Assembly (NCBI GenBank): GCA_030340625.1
Contig: JAOPHQ010003976.1
Span: 403,501 to 467,500 of the forward strand
DNA from: Merluccius polli
Taxonomy: Eukaryota > Chordata > Actinopteri > Gadiformes > Merlucciidae
Reading direction: 5' to 3'
DNA: 64,000 bases
This document shows positions 20,560 to 30,743 of the stretch, one piece after another. The position numbers and the translations under genes are program-made. Under the pieces are notes generated by a model. It was not told the DNA's origin. It did no database searches and saw only the letters and a program-made list of their open reading frames with translations. Position 1 is the first letter of the stretch; every line of letters starts with the position of its first letter.

Positions 20560-21165
20560 ATTCTCTTCTACTTTATGCAAATCTGGGGCATCCGGCGATA
20601 CTCTTGTCCGGGTACTCTGAGGAAACGGGCGGACTAGGTGGAGAGGTAACGGCAGACTTGAGACAGGTGACGTGACAATTGGGACTCCACTGTAAGATGG
20701 ATCCCGAGAACTGATTGTGAGAGTTGTGCGTGGCTAACCAGGGGAAACCCCAGAATGAGAGGTTGGTGCGGTGTGTGAATGAGGTAAAAACGTATGGTCT
20801 CAGAGTGATTACCTGACATTCCCATGAACGTCCTGTGGGTAACCCGTCGAGAGCTGTCGACGGCCGTCGAGAGCTGTAGCGTGGATGGGTTGAGACAGAG
20901 TCTCCCTGGCCACCCCAAGCTGAGAGGCCAGAGGCATGTCCATCAGATTGGTGTCAGCCCCCGAGTCGATGAGGACCCGGCAGGGTGAACCTCTCCAGAG
21001 CAGCGGAGTTGAGCATGGTGTAAGGGTCAGGAGGGTATTTTATTGGTTGAGGTACGGCTCACTAGCACCCTCTGGATGACTGGTGAACCCCGCCTTTTAA
21101 TGGACAAGACGAGATGAAGTGACCGTCCTTACCGCAGTACAGGCACCTCTTCTCCTGGATAGATG
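20560..21165 (-). mobile_element. Ty3/gypsy retrotransposon fragment: gag zinc knuckle and protease
   Basis: On the minus strand, from right to left, there is a CCHC zinc knuckle C-LY-C-GKDG-H-FISS-C (near 21140-21105), then an aspartic protease active-site block LIDSGADTNLMDM (near 20985-20945) and a 94-codon frame (20918-20634) continuing SGNHSETIRFYLIHTPHQPL and LGFPL. That last part is the typical segment between protease and reverse transcriptase in fish Ty3/gypsy elements. In-frame stops after the knuckle and frame changes around the protease show decay. No reverse transcriptase domain or LTRs were identified nearby. Confidence 0.8.
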
Positions 21166-22499
21166 TGCCTCAGCTGTCGTTCCCCTGCTAACAGGTGAGT
21201 ACGGCCTAGTTGCATGGGTTCGGCTAAGTACACTCTAAAGCGTTAGGAAAGTGAATGACAAAACAGGGAAACAAAACGGGATAAAGTAAACTGAAATAAG
21301 TGATAATGTGACACTTACATAAAATGAGTGTAAAACAAACAACATCATACAGCGCTTAAAATGAAATGGTTCCTGGGTCCTTGGGTTGTTGTTCTTTACA
21401 ATCATTTTATCATCAGTTACATGATTGTGTACCCAACAGTCTTAAGATTAAGGTTTTACTCCTGACTGATAAGGCTATATGAACAGCCTGGCACCGTTAC
21501 ATTTATGGGCAAAAGTTATGTCTATATACTCAACACAACACAAATACATGCTGTGTGCTCATGGTGTGCATGTTATTCAGCTATCTGTCCCACACCAATT
21601 AGAAGTGGTTTCAAATCTTAATGACATCTTGTTGTTGGAGTATATTCATATTTTTGACCTGTGAACATGGTGGCGTGAAATCAACTGCTTGTTTTGTGAG
21701 TGCAATCTCTGTCATAATTAATAATTAATTTGTTGGCTAAGCTGAGGTCTTAAAAACATGATTGGTCAATATGAGTTGTCATCTCTCAAGCTAAGTAAGC
21801 TAAGCACAGCTGTGCACAGATGGTTTATCTTTCCTATTTAGAGGAGAGAGAGAGAGAAAGCGAGAGAGATTAAATTAAAACATCCGTAAACTGCACCCAT
21901 CCACGCTCACATCCCCATTCCAAGCACTCCCTTCGACAAAACCCCACCCACCTGCCATTACAGTAGATTAACTACTGTAGACTACACCCCCCCCCCCCCC
22001 CAATCCCCTTCCTCCAGTACCCTTTGGAGTATGACGTAGGCCAGGTTCTTCAGATCAATATACAACTATTATACTCTCTTAAAATCATTTCCATCACCTG
22101 CATTACAACCACTTGCTTCTGTGTAATACATAGAGATTAAGTGGGCTAGGAATTGGCTGTAGATTGAAGTTATTTGTGTGGGTGTGTGTGCATGTGTTAG
22201 AATGTGTGAATGTGTGAGATTGTGTGTATTTTATGTGTGTGCCTGGAGTTCGAAAGCTACCACTGCAATAATTGAATTACTTAGCAGGCAAGACTGAAGC
22301 AATGCTCATACTCATAAGCACACAGGTTTTGGCCCGTGGACACACACGGCCACACACACAGACTCGATTGCTCGAGACGTTTCCTGGGAGATGCGTTCCT
22401 TCCTTCGTGTCTTTCATGAGCGAGTGGCTTCACAGTATAAACAGAAGATCAAACACAGTAGTGGCTAAACCACCACAATTACACTATCCACCTGAGTGA
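21166..22499. other. Non-coding stretch with minor simple repeats
   Basis: Contains a GA tract at 21841-21866, a C run at about 21989-22001 and GT-rich sequence at 22170-22240. No gene or mobile-element protein is seen. Confidence 0.55.
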
Positions 22500-22790
22500 T
22501 GGGGGAGAGAGGGACGGGGGGGGGTAGAGGGAGAGAGAAATTCAGAGAAAGGGCGGGAGAGAGACAGAGGGGAAAAGAGAGGAGAAAGAGTGAGACAAAC
22601 AGGGAGGGAGGGTAGAAAGAGACGGAAAGGGGAGAGCGGCTGAGTGAGAGGCAGACAGTGAGAAAGAGAGATAGAGAGGGGAGAGGGAGAGACAGTCAGC
22701 GATGGAGAGAGAGGGGAGGATAGGGAGAGTAAAGGACGAGGGAGGGAACCACAAAGAAAGAGAGAGAGAGAGCGTGTGTGTGTGTAAATG
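22500..22790. repeat. Long polypurine (GA/GGA) tract
   Basis: Nearly uninterrupted purines on the plus strand for about 290 bp (GAGAGAGGGA variants), ending in a short GT repeat at 22775-22785. The minus-strand translation is serine/leucine-rich and meaningless. Such tracts can adopt triplex structures (inference). Confidence 0.9.
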
Positions 22791-23414
22791 TAATGAGAAA
22801 AGATTGCAGATCACAAATTCATAGCACTGCTGAGTTGAATGGGTTTTGGGCTGGGGGGAATGTTCAGGTAATATGTTTTAATAAGATAGGATTCATGCCA
22901 ACCGCCGCTATCTACAGCAGGAAATGAGATGTGTCAATGTTTGTGTGTGCATATGTATGTGCATGTGCATATTTATCTGGGAAAAGGACGTGGTTCGCCA
23001 AGATGTTCATAAACATTTTTCTTTTTTTGAGGGGCCATTATAATTGGATATTATCTGGCAGACACATGGGATTGCTTTGCCTTGTGCACAGAGAATATTA
23101 AATTATTATTGAACTGTGGACACTTTTTTTTTCCCCCCCGAAGCTCTTTGTTTCTGAATATGTCACGAATTCTGCTCGTCGGTCAAGTTGTTCTCGGCTG
23201 ATCTCCATAAGGTCTTCGATTGCATTACTCCTGGGAGGGAGGCGGCTTGAGGTTTGTTCAACCTGACTGTACCAATGTCTCTGCTACTTCGGGTTCGGGG
23301 GGGGATAAATGAGGTGTATTTTTAACGGCAGCGTGTTTATTTTATTCAAGTTCGGGCAATACATACCTTATAATACACCACAATAATACTACAGTCTCAT
23401 TGTACTGTTGTTCG
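22791..23414. other. Non-coding stretch, no gene seen
   Basis: AT-rich with a T run at 23126-23138 and a G run at 23297-23305. There is no coding evidence. Confidence 0.55.
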
Positions 23415-23720
23415 CGACCGACGCCAAGCCACGGCCCCTTCACACCAGACTCATGCAGGGAGGAAGGCCGTGTCCAATGACTCCATCGAGTTTTGTACCA
23501 TGGTCTCTCGGAGCCGCGTTAAAGACAAACTGGCGGCCCGAGATTTCCCAGCAGACCTTGATGCGCTTGACGGTCTCGCCATCCGCAATGTCATGTAACC
23601 ACATTGAAACACTCAACCTTTCACCTTATCCATGATCCAAATCAGTCATCTTGGGCTACCCCTGGCTTGTGAAACATAACCCTCACAAAGACCGGGCTTA
23701 AGGAACTGTTCTGTACTGGA
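23415..23720 (+). pseudogene. Probable Ty3/gypsy gag remnant
   Basis: The plus-strand translation contains VSRSRVKDKLAARDFPADLD followed by ALDGLAIRNV. This resembles the gag segment D-x-LA-x-R-x-x-P-x-x-LDxLxxLAI of fish Ty3/gypsy elements. A short stretch further on (LGLPLACET) looks like the protease-to-RT linker after a deletion. Frames shift and stop repeatedly. It lies in opposite orientation to the fragment at 20560-21165, so the two are separate insertions or were rearranged. Confidence 0.5.
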
Positions 23721-23937
23721 GTGCTCACTGTGAGTTCCCAATGAGTACCTGGACCCCAAGGGGTATTTCACACAAGGCCTGGGTTTACATCATTGTCGCT
23801 GCATCGCCCTCTTAAAGGTCGGCTCTTCTCCTTGTCTGCTCCTGAAGCCAAAACTACAGAGAAGTGCACATGATTATCTGGCAACAGAGATAATTCGGCT
23901 CCAACTCAGTTATTCTGCAGCTCAGTTATTCTTCGTG

Positions 23938-24133
23938 GGGGGGGGGGGGGGGGGGGGGGGGTGCTGTCACGATTTCCCCTTACTCCTGTAATTTCAGATC
24001 TGGCCACTCCCCCTTGCTATGCAATCACCTCATTCCCTTCATTTCCTTCATTTGGTTTTCCCCACCCAGCTCCTCACCTGCAGCTCATTCCCTCATTAGT
24101 CACCCACTATAAATACCAGTCCACCTCCTTAGT
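23938..24133 (+). repeat. Left part of an older interspersed repeat with a G run
   Basis: A run of more than 20 G (about 23938-23960) precedes GCTGTCACGATTTCCC and then CTCATTAGTCACCCACTATA plus AATACC. This is a repeat I recognise from fish DNA by its AGTCACCCACTATAAATACC landmark. It is split by the foldback insertion at 24134 and continues at 24934-25020 (TTAGTCCTCTGCTCATTTTT, GGACCTTGGATTC). Confidence 0.6.
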
Positions 24134-24933
24134 TATGGAGCCAGAACAGTCTCATAATGGATACATGCACACAGAAATAAATAAATGCATGAAAAAGGAC
24201 TCACAAATGTATTTGGGGAGTTGTATATATATATGACTCGATACACAAATGCATTTTCAATGCACACACAAATGCTTCAATCCATATGTAAGTTAAAAAA
24301 AATTCACATAAAAATAAGATTTGTAAACATATTTGTGATGCGCACACACATATTTCTTGTTTTAAATATGTACAAATCCATATTTCTTGTTTTAAATATG
24401 TACAAATCGTCAGGTATTTGCAATTTTCATCAAATACATATTTGGAAGTTGTTGGCTGTAAAGGAGTGAGACATCTGATTGGCTGCAGACGACCCCCTTG
24501 TAGAAAAAATGCATTTGTGGGTCGGAGTCACGTCAGGAGAGTCTCAAAAATCCACACACAAATGCAGGGAGGTTTACAAATTATTAAAGCACCGAGACAA
24601 ATGTGCGTTTGACAATTCATATATCAATGTAACAACTTCCAAATATGTATTTGATGAAAATTGCAAATACGATTTGTACATTTGTGAATTTGTATTGCAC
24701 ATATTCAAAACAAGAAATATTTGTGTACGCATCACAAATATGTTTAAAAATCTTATTTTTATATGTGAATTTTTTTTAAACTTATATATAGATTGAAGCA
24801 TATTTGTGTGCATTTGTGTATCGAGTCATATATATATACAACTCCCCAAATACATTTGTGAGTCCTTTTTCGTGCATTTATTAATTTCTGTGTGCATTTA
24901 TCCATTATTATCCATTACTGTTCTGGCTCCATA
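24134..24933. mobile_element. 800-bp foldback element with 6-bp TSD
   Basis: The left arm (24134-24452) and right arm (about 24631-24933) are long imperfect inverted repeats of about 300 bp, starting TATGGAGCCAGAACAG. A central spacer of about 178 bp holds GACATCTGATTGGCTGCAG. The 6-mer CTTAGT flanks both sides (24128-24133 and 24934-24939), and an older repeat continues across the insertion. The arms carry repeated ACAAATG/CAAATACAT motifs. Two tandem copies of a ~33-bp block (CATATTTCTTGTTTTAAATA) lie at 24349-24409 in the left arm only. No transposase is encoded. The class is undetermined because a 6-bp duplication does not settle the superfamily. Confidence 0.85.
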
Positions 24934-25026
24934 CTTAGTCCTCTGCTCATTTTTTCCTGACCTTTTTTTTTTAACCCTTTTTGCCTTTTCTGGACCTTGG
25001 ATTCAGTGCCTGCCCTTTGTCGGATT

Positions 25027-25044
25027 TGTGTGTGTGTGTGTGTC

Positions 25045-25079
<35 letters not shown>

Positions 25080-25240
25080 CTGGATTTTCTATCACAGTGA
25101 TGTCTGGTATTTCTCCAACTGATACCTGTGGCTCATCTTCTAATCTCATACGCAGTGTGTGTCTCTGTGTGTGTTTTTGTCTGTTTATGTGAATCTGTGT
25201 GTGTATGTGAATCTGTCTGTGTGTGTCCACATACACACGC
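25027..25240. repeat. Compound GT and GA microsatellites
   Basis: (GT)n from 25027 to 25060 runs directly into (GA)n up to 25078. More GT-rich repetition lies at 25156-25225. Confidence 0.9.
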
Positions 25241-25621
25241 GTAGTTCTGTTTGATCCCTGTATGTGTCCATAGGGTTCCAGTACATCAGAAAATTACATT
25301 TTGTGCCTGACAGCGATGATTACGGGGTTGACAGAGAGACGAGCAAACATAAACTCGAGGCAGCAGTGTGTTTATAAAATCACAGACCGAACACAGAGTC
25401 ACAGAAGAGTATTTAGCAAGAGAACTTGCTCAAGACATGTCATGTTGTTTTTTTGATGCGGCCATCGTTGTCTGTGCACCGTTCACATATAGAAAAAATG
25501 TACTAGTCATTTACTAGTTTAAAATAAAAATTAAACTGAAAATATATCAAACTGTCTTCCTATTGTCACAGGTTTGTTGTTTTCAGTTGGATTTATGACA
25601 CACAGAAATGTAGAATGAGTC
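25241..25621. other. Non-coding stretch, no gene seen
   Basis: Mixed sequence up to the Harbinger-like element, with no features recognised. Confidence 0.5.
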
Positions 25622-25624
25622 AAA

Positions 25625-26220
25625 GGGTGCTTTCACACCTGAGCTGTTTGGTCCGTTGTAATCGAACCCTGGAGCGTTTCCCCCGATCGTCACTTCCAAG
25701 TGAACTCTGGTTCGGTTCGCTTTAGGTGTGAATGTGATCCGACCCAACTATAGGAAGCAAACCAAAAAACAATGCATTGTTGGTTGAATCTACACTTTTA
25801 CCGCAAACTGGAAATAATAATCATATTCAGCCAGGTATACGTGAACCTTTCCAAGATTAAAATGAGTCGCAGTCAGACGTGGTGCAATCAGGAGGTTAAA
25901 GCACTCATCGAAATATGGTTAGACTATATGAAGCAATTACTTGTGGTCACTCACACAAACACTGACTTTTTTCATTTATTCTGTGACCGAATAGCGGAAA
26001 TGGTGTTATTTTTAATTTGGAGGAAATGAAAAAACCCAAGCAAACCACACAAGGTTATTGCTCCACTGTTATTATCCGCAACAAGGAACCATTGTGAGTC
26101 AGTTTCCCTCTCATTTTCTGTCCAATAGTGGAGCAACGGGGTGACATGTCGACATTGTTTGGTTTGCTTGAAGTCCTGAATCTGACTTGAGTCTACCAAA
26201 CAATAGGTGTGAAGGCACCC
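25625..26220 (+). mobile_element. PIF/Harbinger-type element with Myb-like remnant, 596 bp
   Basis: Begins GGGTGCTTTCACACCT and ends AGGTGTGAAGGCACCC, a terminal inverted repeat with one mismatch in 16 bp. AAA flanks both ends (25622-25624, 26221-26223), consistent with the 3-bp duplications of PIF/Harbinger elements. The interior codes for a Myb/SANT-like segment (25862-26029) and contains GGTTCG-rich subterminal sequence. The DDE nuclease gene normally paired with the Myb-like gene is absent, so this is an internally deleted copy. Confidence 0.85.
25862..26029 (+). pseudogene. Myb/SANT-like protein of a Harbinger transposon, truncated
   Basis: The translation from the ATG at 25862 reads MSRSQTWCNQEVKALIEIWL, later THTNTDFFHLFCDRIAEM. 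The W-x(4)-EV-x-ALI-x-IW spacing fits the Myb/SANT-like DNA-binding protein encoded next to the transposase in PIF/Harbinger elements, where it helps the transposase enter the nucleus and bind the ends. The frame ends after about 56 codons and lacks the C-terminal part. Family role is established knowledge; the assignment of this fragment is inference from pattern. Confidence 0.6.
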
Positions 26221-26223
26221 AAA

Positions 26224-26939
26224 GAATGGAAAGTTCTATAGAAAGCAAATATAAAACAGCTGTTCAAACCCCCATGAATAAAAGATAACAATGACATCAT
26301 GGGCTATTCATTCACTGTAGGCTCGTATTATAATAAGGCTAGTTTGGTGAGCACAGTGAGTGGGCTGGCCCTGCATCCATTACAGACTGAAAACAACAAA
26401 AGAAACCCTTCATCACCTGCCATATAAGCACCGGTTTAAACTCCAGTCGCTCCCTGACCTCTCTCCCTAGCAGAGGGGAGTGTCACCGGCCGACAACAAA
26501 CCTTATTCACCTAGCGGCCATGTTAGTTAGTTGGGTGGGGAAACCTTCTCGACTCTAGCGGACAAATCATTTGTATTTGTACTGCCTAAATACTGGGACA
26601 ATTTTGACGATCACAATACATTGTGCTGTGTTTTGGTATGCAGGTCTATCTGTGCAGAAAAACCTTTCACTGCCATATTTGTCATATTTGTGCGTCACTG
26701 GCTCAAATGAATGTTGTCTCCACATTCCTCTCATTGACTAAAACCCAGCCGTAGCTCTGGTCGCCTTGTTCTCATACAGCTTCTTCTTGTTGTTGATGGT
26801 GGTGGTTATGATCAAAGAACAACCCTGTAGCTTTCATTTACTGTTGACAATATTTTTCGCTCGGAAAAGCCTGATGTCGGTTTGAGTGCGACCAGATGGT
26901 AATAATACTAGACCACCAATGCATTGATTGGTTAGTGAA
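26224..26939. other. Non-coding stretch, no gene seen
   Basis: Mixed sequence with no tandem repeats or transposon proteins recognised. Confidence 0.5.
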
Positions 26940-27370
26940 AAGCCTCAACCGCCAATCAGAAGAAGTGTGTCTGTACAGTGTCATGCTAGTTCGTGGTCAC
27001 GGAAATAAATCTATTGAATTGAAATGTTGAATTTTTACATGGTGGCATCATGTACTTTAAACCCATGCATTTGAATAGAGAGTGTTCGTCATGCACTCAT
27101 TATGTGCTAGTAGCAAAGCTATGCTTGCTCTGGTTGTCAAATGTAGTAGCAGGGTTGTTTTTTTATGTTTTTGGTAATTATATTAAATCATTTTGCATCC
27201 AGAATTAAACAGACCAACATGTTAAGACCGCATAGCTTTGCTATGCTTTGTATGATCGTTTCTGTCGAGTGATATTCTAAAACGTAACTGCTGCCTTCAA
27301 TGTTTTTCTTAACAACTGTCCATTAAATATATCATAGCGATGGAGAATCGTTCATATCCATAAATAAAAA
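26940..27370 (+). repeat. Unnamed dispersed repeat, copy A
   Basis: Shares the order of landmarks with 27385-27715 and, in inverted orientation, with 31620-32290: CTAGTTCGTG, ATCTATTGAAT, GTGGCATCAT, ACTTTAAACCCATG, AGCAAAGCTATGCTTGCTCT, TTTTGCATCCAGAATT and GCGATGGAGA. Divergence between copies is considerable. It is non-coding. Confidence 0.75.
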
Positions 27371-27384
27371 AGCATTTAAATTAA

Positions 27385-27715
27385 GAGCTATTTTCGTGCT
27401 CCCATCACAAAAGCCAGTAGAAACAAAGCTGTGCTTGCTCCAGTTGTTATACTATATATAGTATGTATTTTGCAAATTGTAGGCAATTTTGCATCCAGAG
27501 TTCAACAGAAGCATTCTGTAATAGAAGCATGACTTTGTAGACCTATGCATCACAATGGTGTTTATTGATATTTTGCATCTAAAAACATAAAACTGCTGCC
27601 TTCATCCTGTCGAAATGAATACATTTTTTTCAATTAATTGTCAATAATTTATGTATCGTAGCGATGGATATTCGTTGTTTAATCCATAAATATAAATATC
27701 CAGATGGTCCGGTCA
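27385..27715 (+). repeat. Unnamed dispersed repeat, copy B (tandem to A)
   Basis: Starts in the middle of the family with GTAGAAACAAAGCTGTGCTT, continues TTTTGCATCCAGAGTTCAAC, TTTTGCATCTAAAAACATAA, AACTGCTGCCTTCATCCTGT and GTAGCGATGGATATTCGTTG. It is closer to copy C than to copy A in several blocks, so A and B are not a recent tandem duplication. Confidence 0.75.
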
Positions 27716-27998
27716 TTTTTGCGTTTTCAGGATACAATGCATATTTGTCTATCCAATGAGCTAAACGCACAACCCAGCTTCCCAGAGTCATACTGTAAAC
27801 TTATAGTTGATACTGCAACATTGTTAGGGTTCGGAGAATACACAAATGTTACCCATTTTGGCAAAAGTCAGTAATTGCACGTTTTACGATAAGTAAAATG
27901 AAAAACACTACAGTTAGACATGTTTAGACATAGTCTTTCGGGGGATGTAATGATGAAATCAGTGCACAAATACAAAATGGTAACAAAACAAATATTTG

Positions 27999-29430
27999 TT
28001 ACTGTAATACAATTAAATGTTCTGAAAAGAATCCTTCGATCAGATTTAGAAATGAAGAATATGGCGGGAGGTAGAGAAAAATGTTAGCGAACCATATGTG
28101 GACCAGAGCAGCCAGGTGGAAACTTACATCATCCCAAATGACAACGTAGTTGGGCTGCTCTGGTCCCTCTTCCTGTGGGGGGATGAGGATATTGTTGAGT
28201 GCATCAAGGAAGGTTAGCAAAAGGGCAGTGTTGTAGGGACCCAGTTGAGCATGGTGATGGATGACGCCACGGTGACCAATGGCTGCGCACATGGTCACAT
28301 TTCCCCCACACAGGCCAGGGACATGGACGATGGCACTGTTTCCAACTGTTCCTCCCCCGCCGCCTGGTCCTGGTCAGGTTGAACCCTGCCTCGTCAATGA
28401 ATAATATGTATTCATGTGGAGCAGCACTGGCATCAAGTTCAAACATATAGGACCAGCTATAGGTCTACATACTGGACCAGCTTTAGGCCTACATACAGGA
28501 CCAGCTATAGGCCTACATACAGGACCAGCTATAGGCCTACATATAGGACCAGCTATAGGCCTACATACAGGACCAGCTATAGGCCTACATATAGGACCAG
28601 CTATAGGCCTACATACAGGACCAGCTATAGGCCTACATACTGGACCAGCTTTAGGCCTACATACAGAACCAGCTATAGGCCTACATATAGGACCAGCTAT
28701 AGGCCTACATATAGGACCAGCTATAGGCCTACATACAGGACCAGCTATAGGCCTACATACAGGAACGCTGAGGTGCATAATGACGTGTCTATACAGAGTA
28801 CTGAAAGGATGTGGTCAGTTACAGTAACCTGCTGTACTCACTTGCACACATTAGTAACGTAACTCCTTCACTCTGTCAGTGTTGCGCTCAAACGATACGT
28901 GATATAGTAACTGTTTCATTCAAAGCTGACCTGGTCAATGTTTGGGAAGAGGACATTGTCTTGTATGACTGTCTTTAATTTCCTTCAGTATAATGGCTTT
29001 ATAGACAACACCATGCTGATTATGGTGGCCTCTTGCTCATCTGTAAATTTCTGGCCTCTGCCACCTCTTGCTGGTTGTCTTTCTATTCTGTGATAAGTTA
29101 TATACAGTATAGGCTACACATATTTCATAAATATGTGAGATAAAACAACATTACACTGTACATTTCTCTAAGCACTCTAGATATCCATAGAAACCATAAT
29201 GTTACAATACTGTAATCACTGTAGAGAGTATAGAAGATTACTGAAGTGGATACTTATCTCTAAATGCCCAGATAACTGAGGCTACCGTGAAGCGGCTCAA
29301 ATTGGGCTGGTTGATGGTCAACCAAAGTTGCGCGGATTTCATAAGAAATATTGGCTCGCCTTCTTCCTTCTCTTGCTCTCGCTCTTCCTCTTCCTCTCTG
29401 TTCTCCAAGTTGCTCCATTTTTTCCAACAC
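27999..29430 (-). pseudogene. DDE transposase (Tc1/IS630-like, fish type), decayed
   Basis: Read on the minus strand, the N-terminus near 29425-29280 has an arginine-rich head (RGRARAREGRRRANISYE), then IRATLVDH and, after a frameshift, a helix-turn-helix-like stretch. A segment at about 29075-28940 reads GRGQKFTDEQEATIISMVLS, then DNVLFPNIDQVS. The catalytic core follows: FIDEAGFNL (first D, about 28400), MTMCAAIGHRGVIHHHAQLG, VIWDDVSFH (second D, about 28130) and LPPYSSFLNLIEGFF (E, about 28050). The order matches IS630/Tc1-related transposases common in fish. Frameshifts, stops and a 24-bp minisatellite within the frame inactivate it. The C-terminus after the IE-x-FF motif is replaced by unrelated sequence. 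Confidence 0.85.
28450..28761. repeat. 24-bp minisatellite, 13 copies, inside the transposase relic
   Basis: Thirteen units of GGACCAGCTATAGGCCTACA plus TACA, with variants TATAGG/TTTAGG, CATACA/CATATA and GGACC/GAACC. Because 24 is divisible by three, several frames on both strands are open through it (for example the eight-residue unit GPAIGLHT on plus and PICRPIAG on minus). It sits between transposase segments that are contiguous in the family, immediately before MFELDASAAPHEYIL of the minus-strand protein. Confidence 0.95.
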
Positions 29431-29437
29431 AGTAGAG

Positions 29438-30736
29438 ATAGATAGATTGATAATAGATTGATACTTTATTAATCCCATAGGAAAAATGTTGGCATCCAGT
29501 AGCATTTACATTATATACACACACATATATCACACATGTAGAAGGAACATAGTACATAGGTACATAACATTTAAATAAAATAAAATAGAATTAAAATTAA
29601 GGAGTACGGTGCATGTGCAGCGTTGAGAGAATTAAAACAAACGTAAACAGTAAACAGTGCAATGACAGTATTGTCTGTTGTTAATATGATTGAATATATA
29701 CATAGTATAAATATAAATACGGTTAGAGTATGAGCATGACAAGTATGAACATTTAAGGACGAATAAATAAACTAGACTAAATTAAATGAAATAGACTAAA
29801 TGCCAGCAGGGTTTATGACCACAGTTAAGATAGGGGGGGGGGGGGGGGGAGAGAGAGAGGGACTTATGCTGAGAAGTTCAATTCTCTCTCTTCCCTTTTT
29901 GTGATGTGTTGAACAGTTGGATGGCCATGGGAACAAAGGACCTCCTCAGCCTGTCCGTTTTGCATTGCATTGACAGTAGTCTGTTGCTGAAAATACTCTT
30001 TTGTTTGTTTAATGTCTTGTGAAGTGGGTGGCATTCATTGTTCAGAATGGCCAGCAACCTGTTCAATGTCCTTTTCTCTGTTATTGAGGTAATGCACTCC
30101 AACTCCATGCCAATAACGGAGCCCACTTTCCTCACCAGCCTGTCCAGTAGCCCAGAGTCCCTCTTCTTGGTGCTGGCAACGACAGACTGATGAGTTTACT
30201 GACATCCGGAGGAGTTTACTGCACACATTGAAGGACCGCAGCCTCCTTAGGAAATAGAGCCGGCTCTGTCCTTTCCTGCATCTGTGTTTGCTGACCAGTC
30301 CAGTTTATTGTCCAAGTGTATTCCCAGGTATTTATATGTGGTGACCACCTCCACATTGTCCCCTTCGATAGAGACTGGCTGCAAAGGTGGCTTAGTCCTC
30401 CTGTAGTCCACCACCATTTCCTTGGTCTTGGAGGTGTTCAGTTGTAGGTGGTTGATTCTGCACCATTGCACAAAATCATCCACCAGGTTCCTGTACTCCA
30501 CCTCCTGCCCATCCCTAATACACCCCACAATTGCAGTGTCGTGCGAGAACTTTTGCATGTGGCATGACTCAGTGTTGTACCTGAAGTCAGAGGTGTACAG
30601 GGTGAACAGGACCGGTGAGAGCACAGTCCCCTGTGGCGCTCCGGTGCTGCTGACCACCGTCTCGGAGAGACAGTCCTTCAGCCTGACGAACTGTGGTCTC
30701 CCCGTCAGATAGTCCGTTATCCAGGATACAGACTAT
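29438..30736 (-). mobile_element. Rex1/Babar-type LINE, 5'-truncated, 7-bp TSD
   Basis: Minus-strand LINE with the C-terminal half of a reverse transcriptase and a 3' untranslated region ending ATTAATAAAGTATCAATCTA, then (ATCT)-like repeats, the usual 3' end of Rex1-type elements. The 7-mer AGTAGAG lies at 29431-29437 and 30737-30743, consistent with a target-site duplication at the ends of the truncated copy. It inserted just outside the N-terminal part of the transposase relic, so it is younger than that transposon. A G run (about 29827-29849) lies in its 3' region. The clade name is from recognition, not alignment. Confidence 0.85.
29878..30720 (-). pseudogene. Rex1-type reverse transcriptase, C-terminal half, broken
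   Basis: A 136-codon frame (30657-30247) begins VSSTGAPQGTVLSPVLFTLY, which is RT motif B, followed by TSDFRYNTESCHMQKFSHDT. The catalytic motif C, normally FADDT-like, reads FSHDT here, with one aspartate replaced by histidine. LNTSKTKEMVVDYRRTKPP and YKYLGIHLDNKLDWS follow. A second frame (30135-29878) carries ITSITEKRTLNRLLAILNNE, CHPLH and RLRRSFVPMAIQLFN, the usual C-terminus. A frameshift or deletion around 30140-30250 separates them. The 5' part of the RT is absent because of truncation. Confidence 0.85.
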
Positions 30737-30743
30737 AGTAGAG

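Noticed and set aside
28374..28862. Three overlapping 134-148-codon frames on both strands
   Set aside because: All are translations of the 24-bp minisatellite. Only the flanking minus-strand residues belong to the transposase relic.
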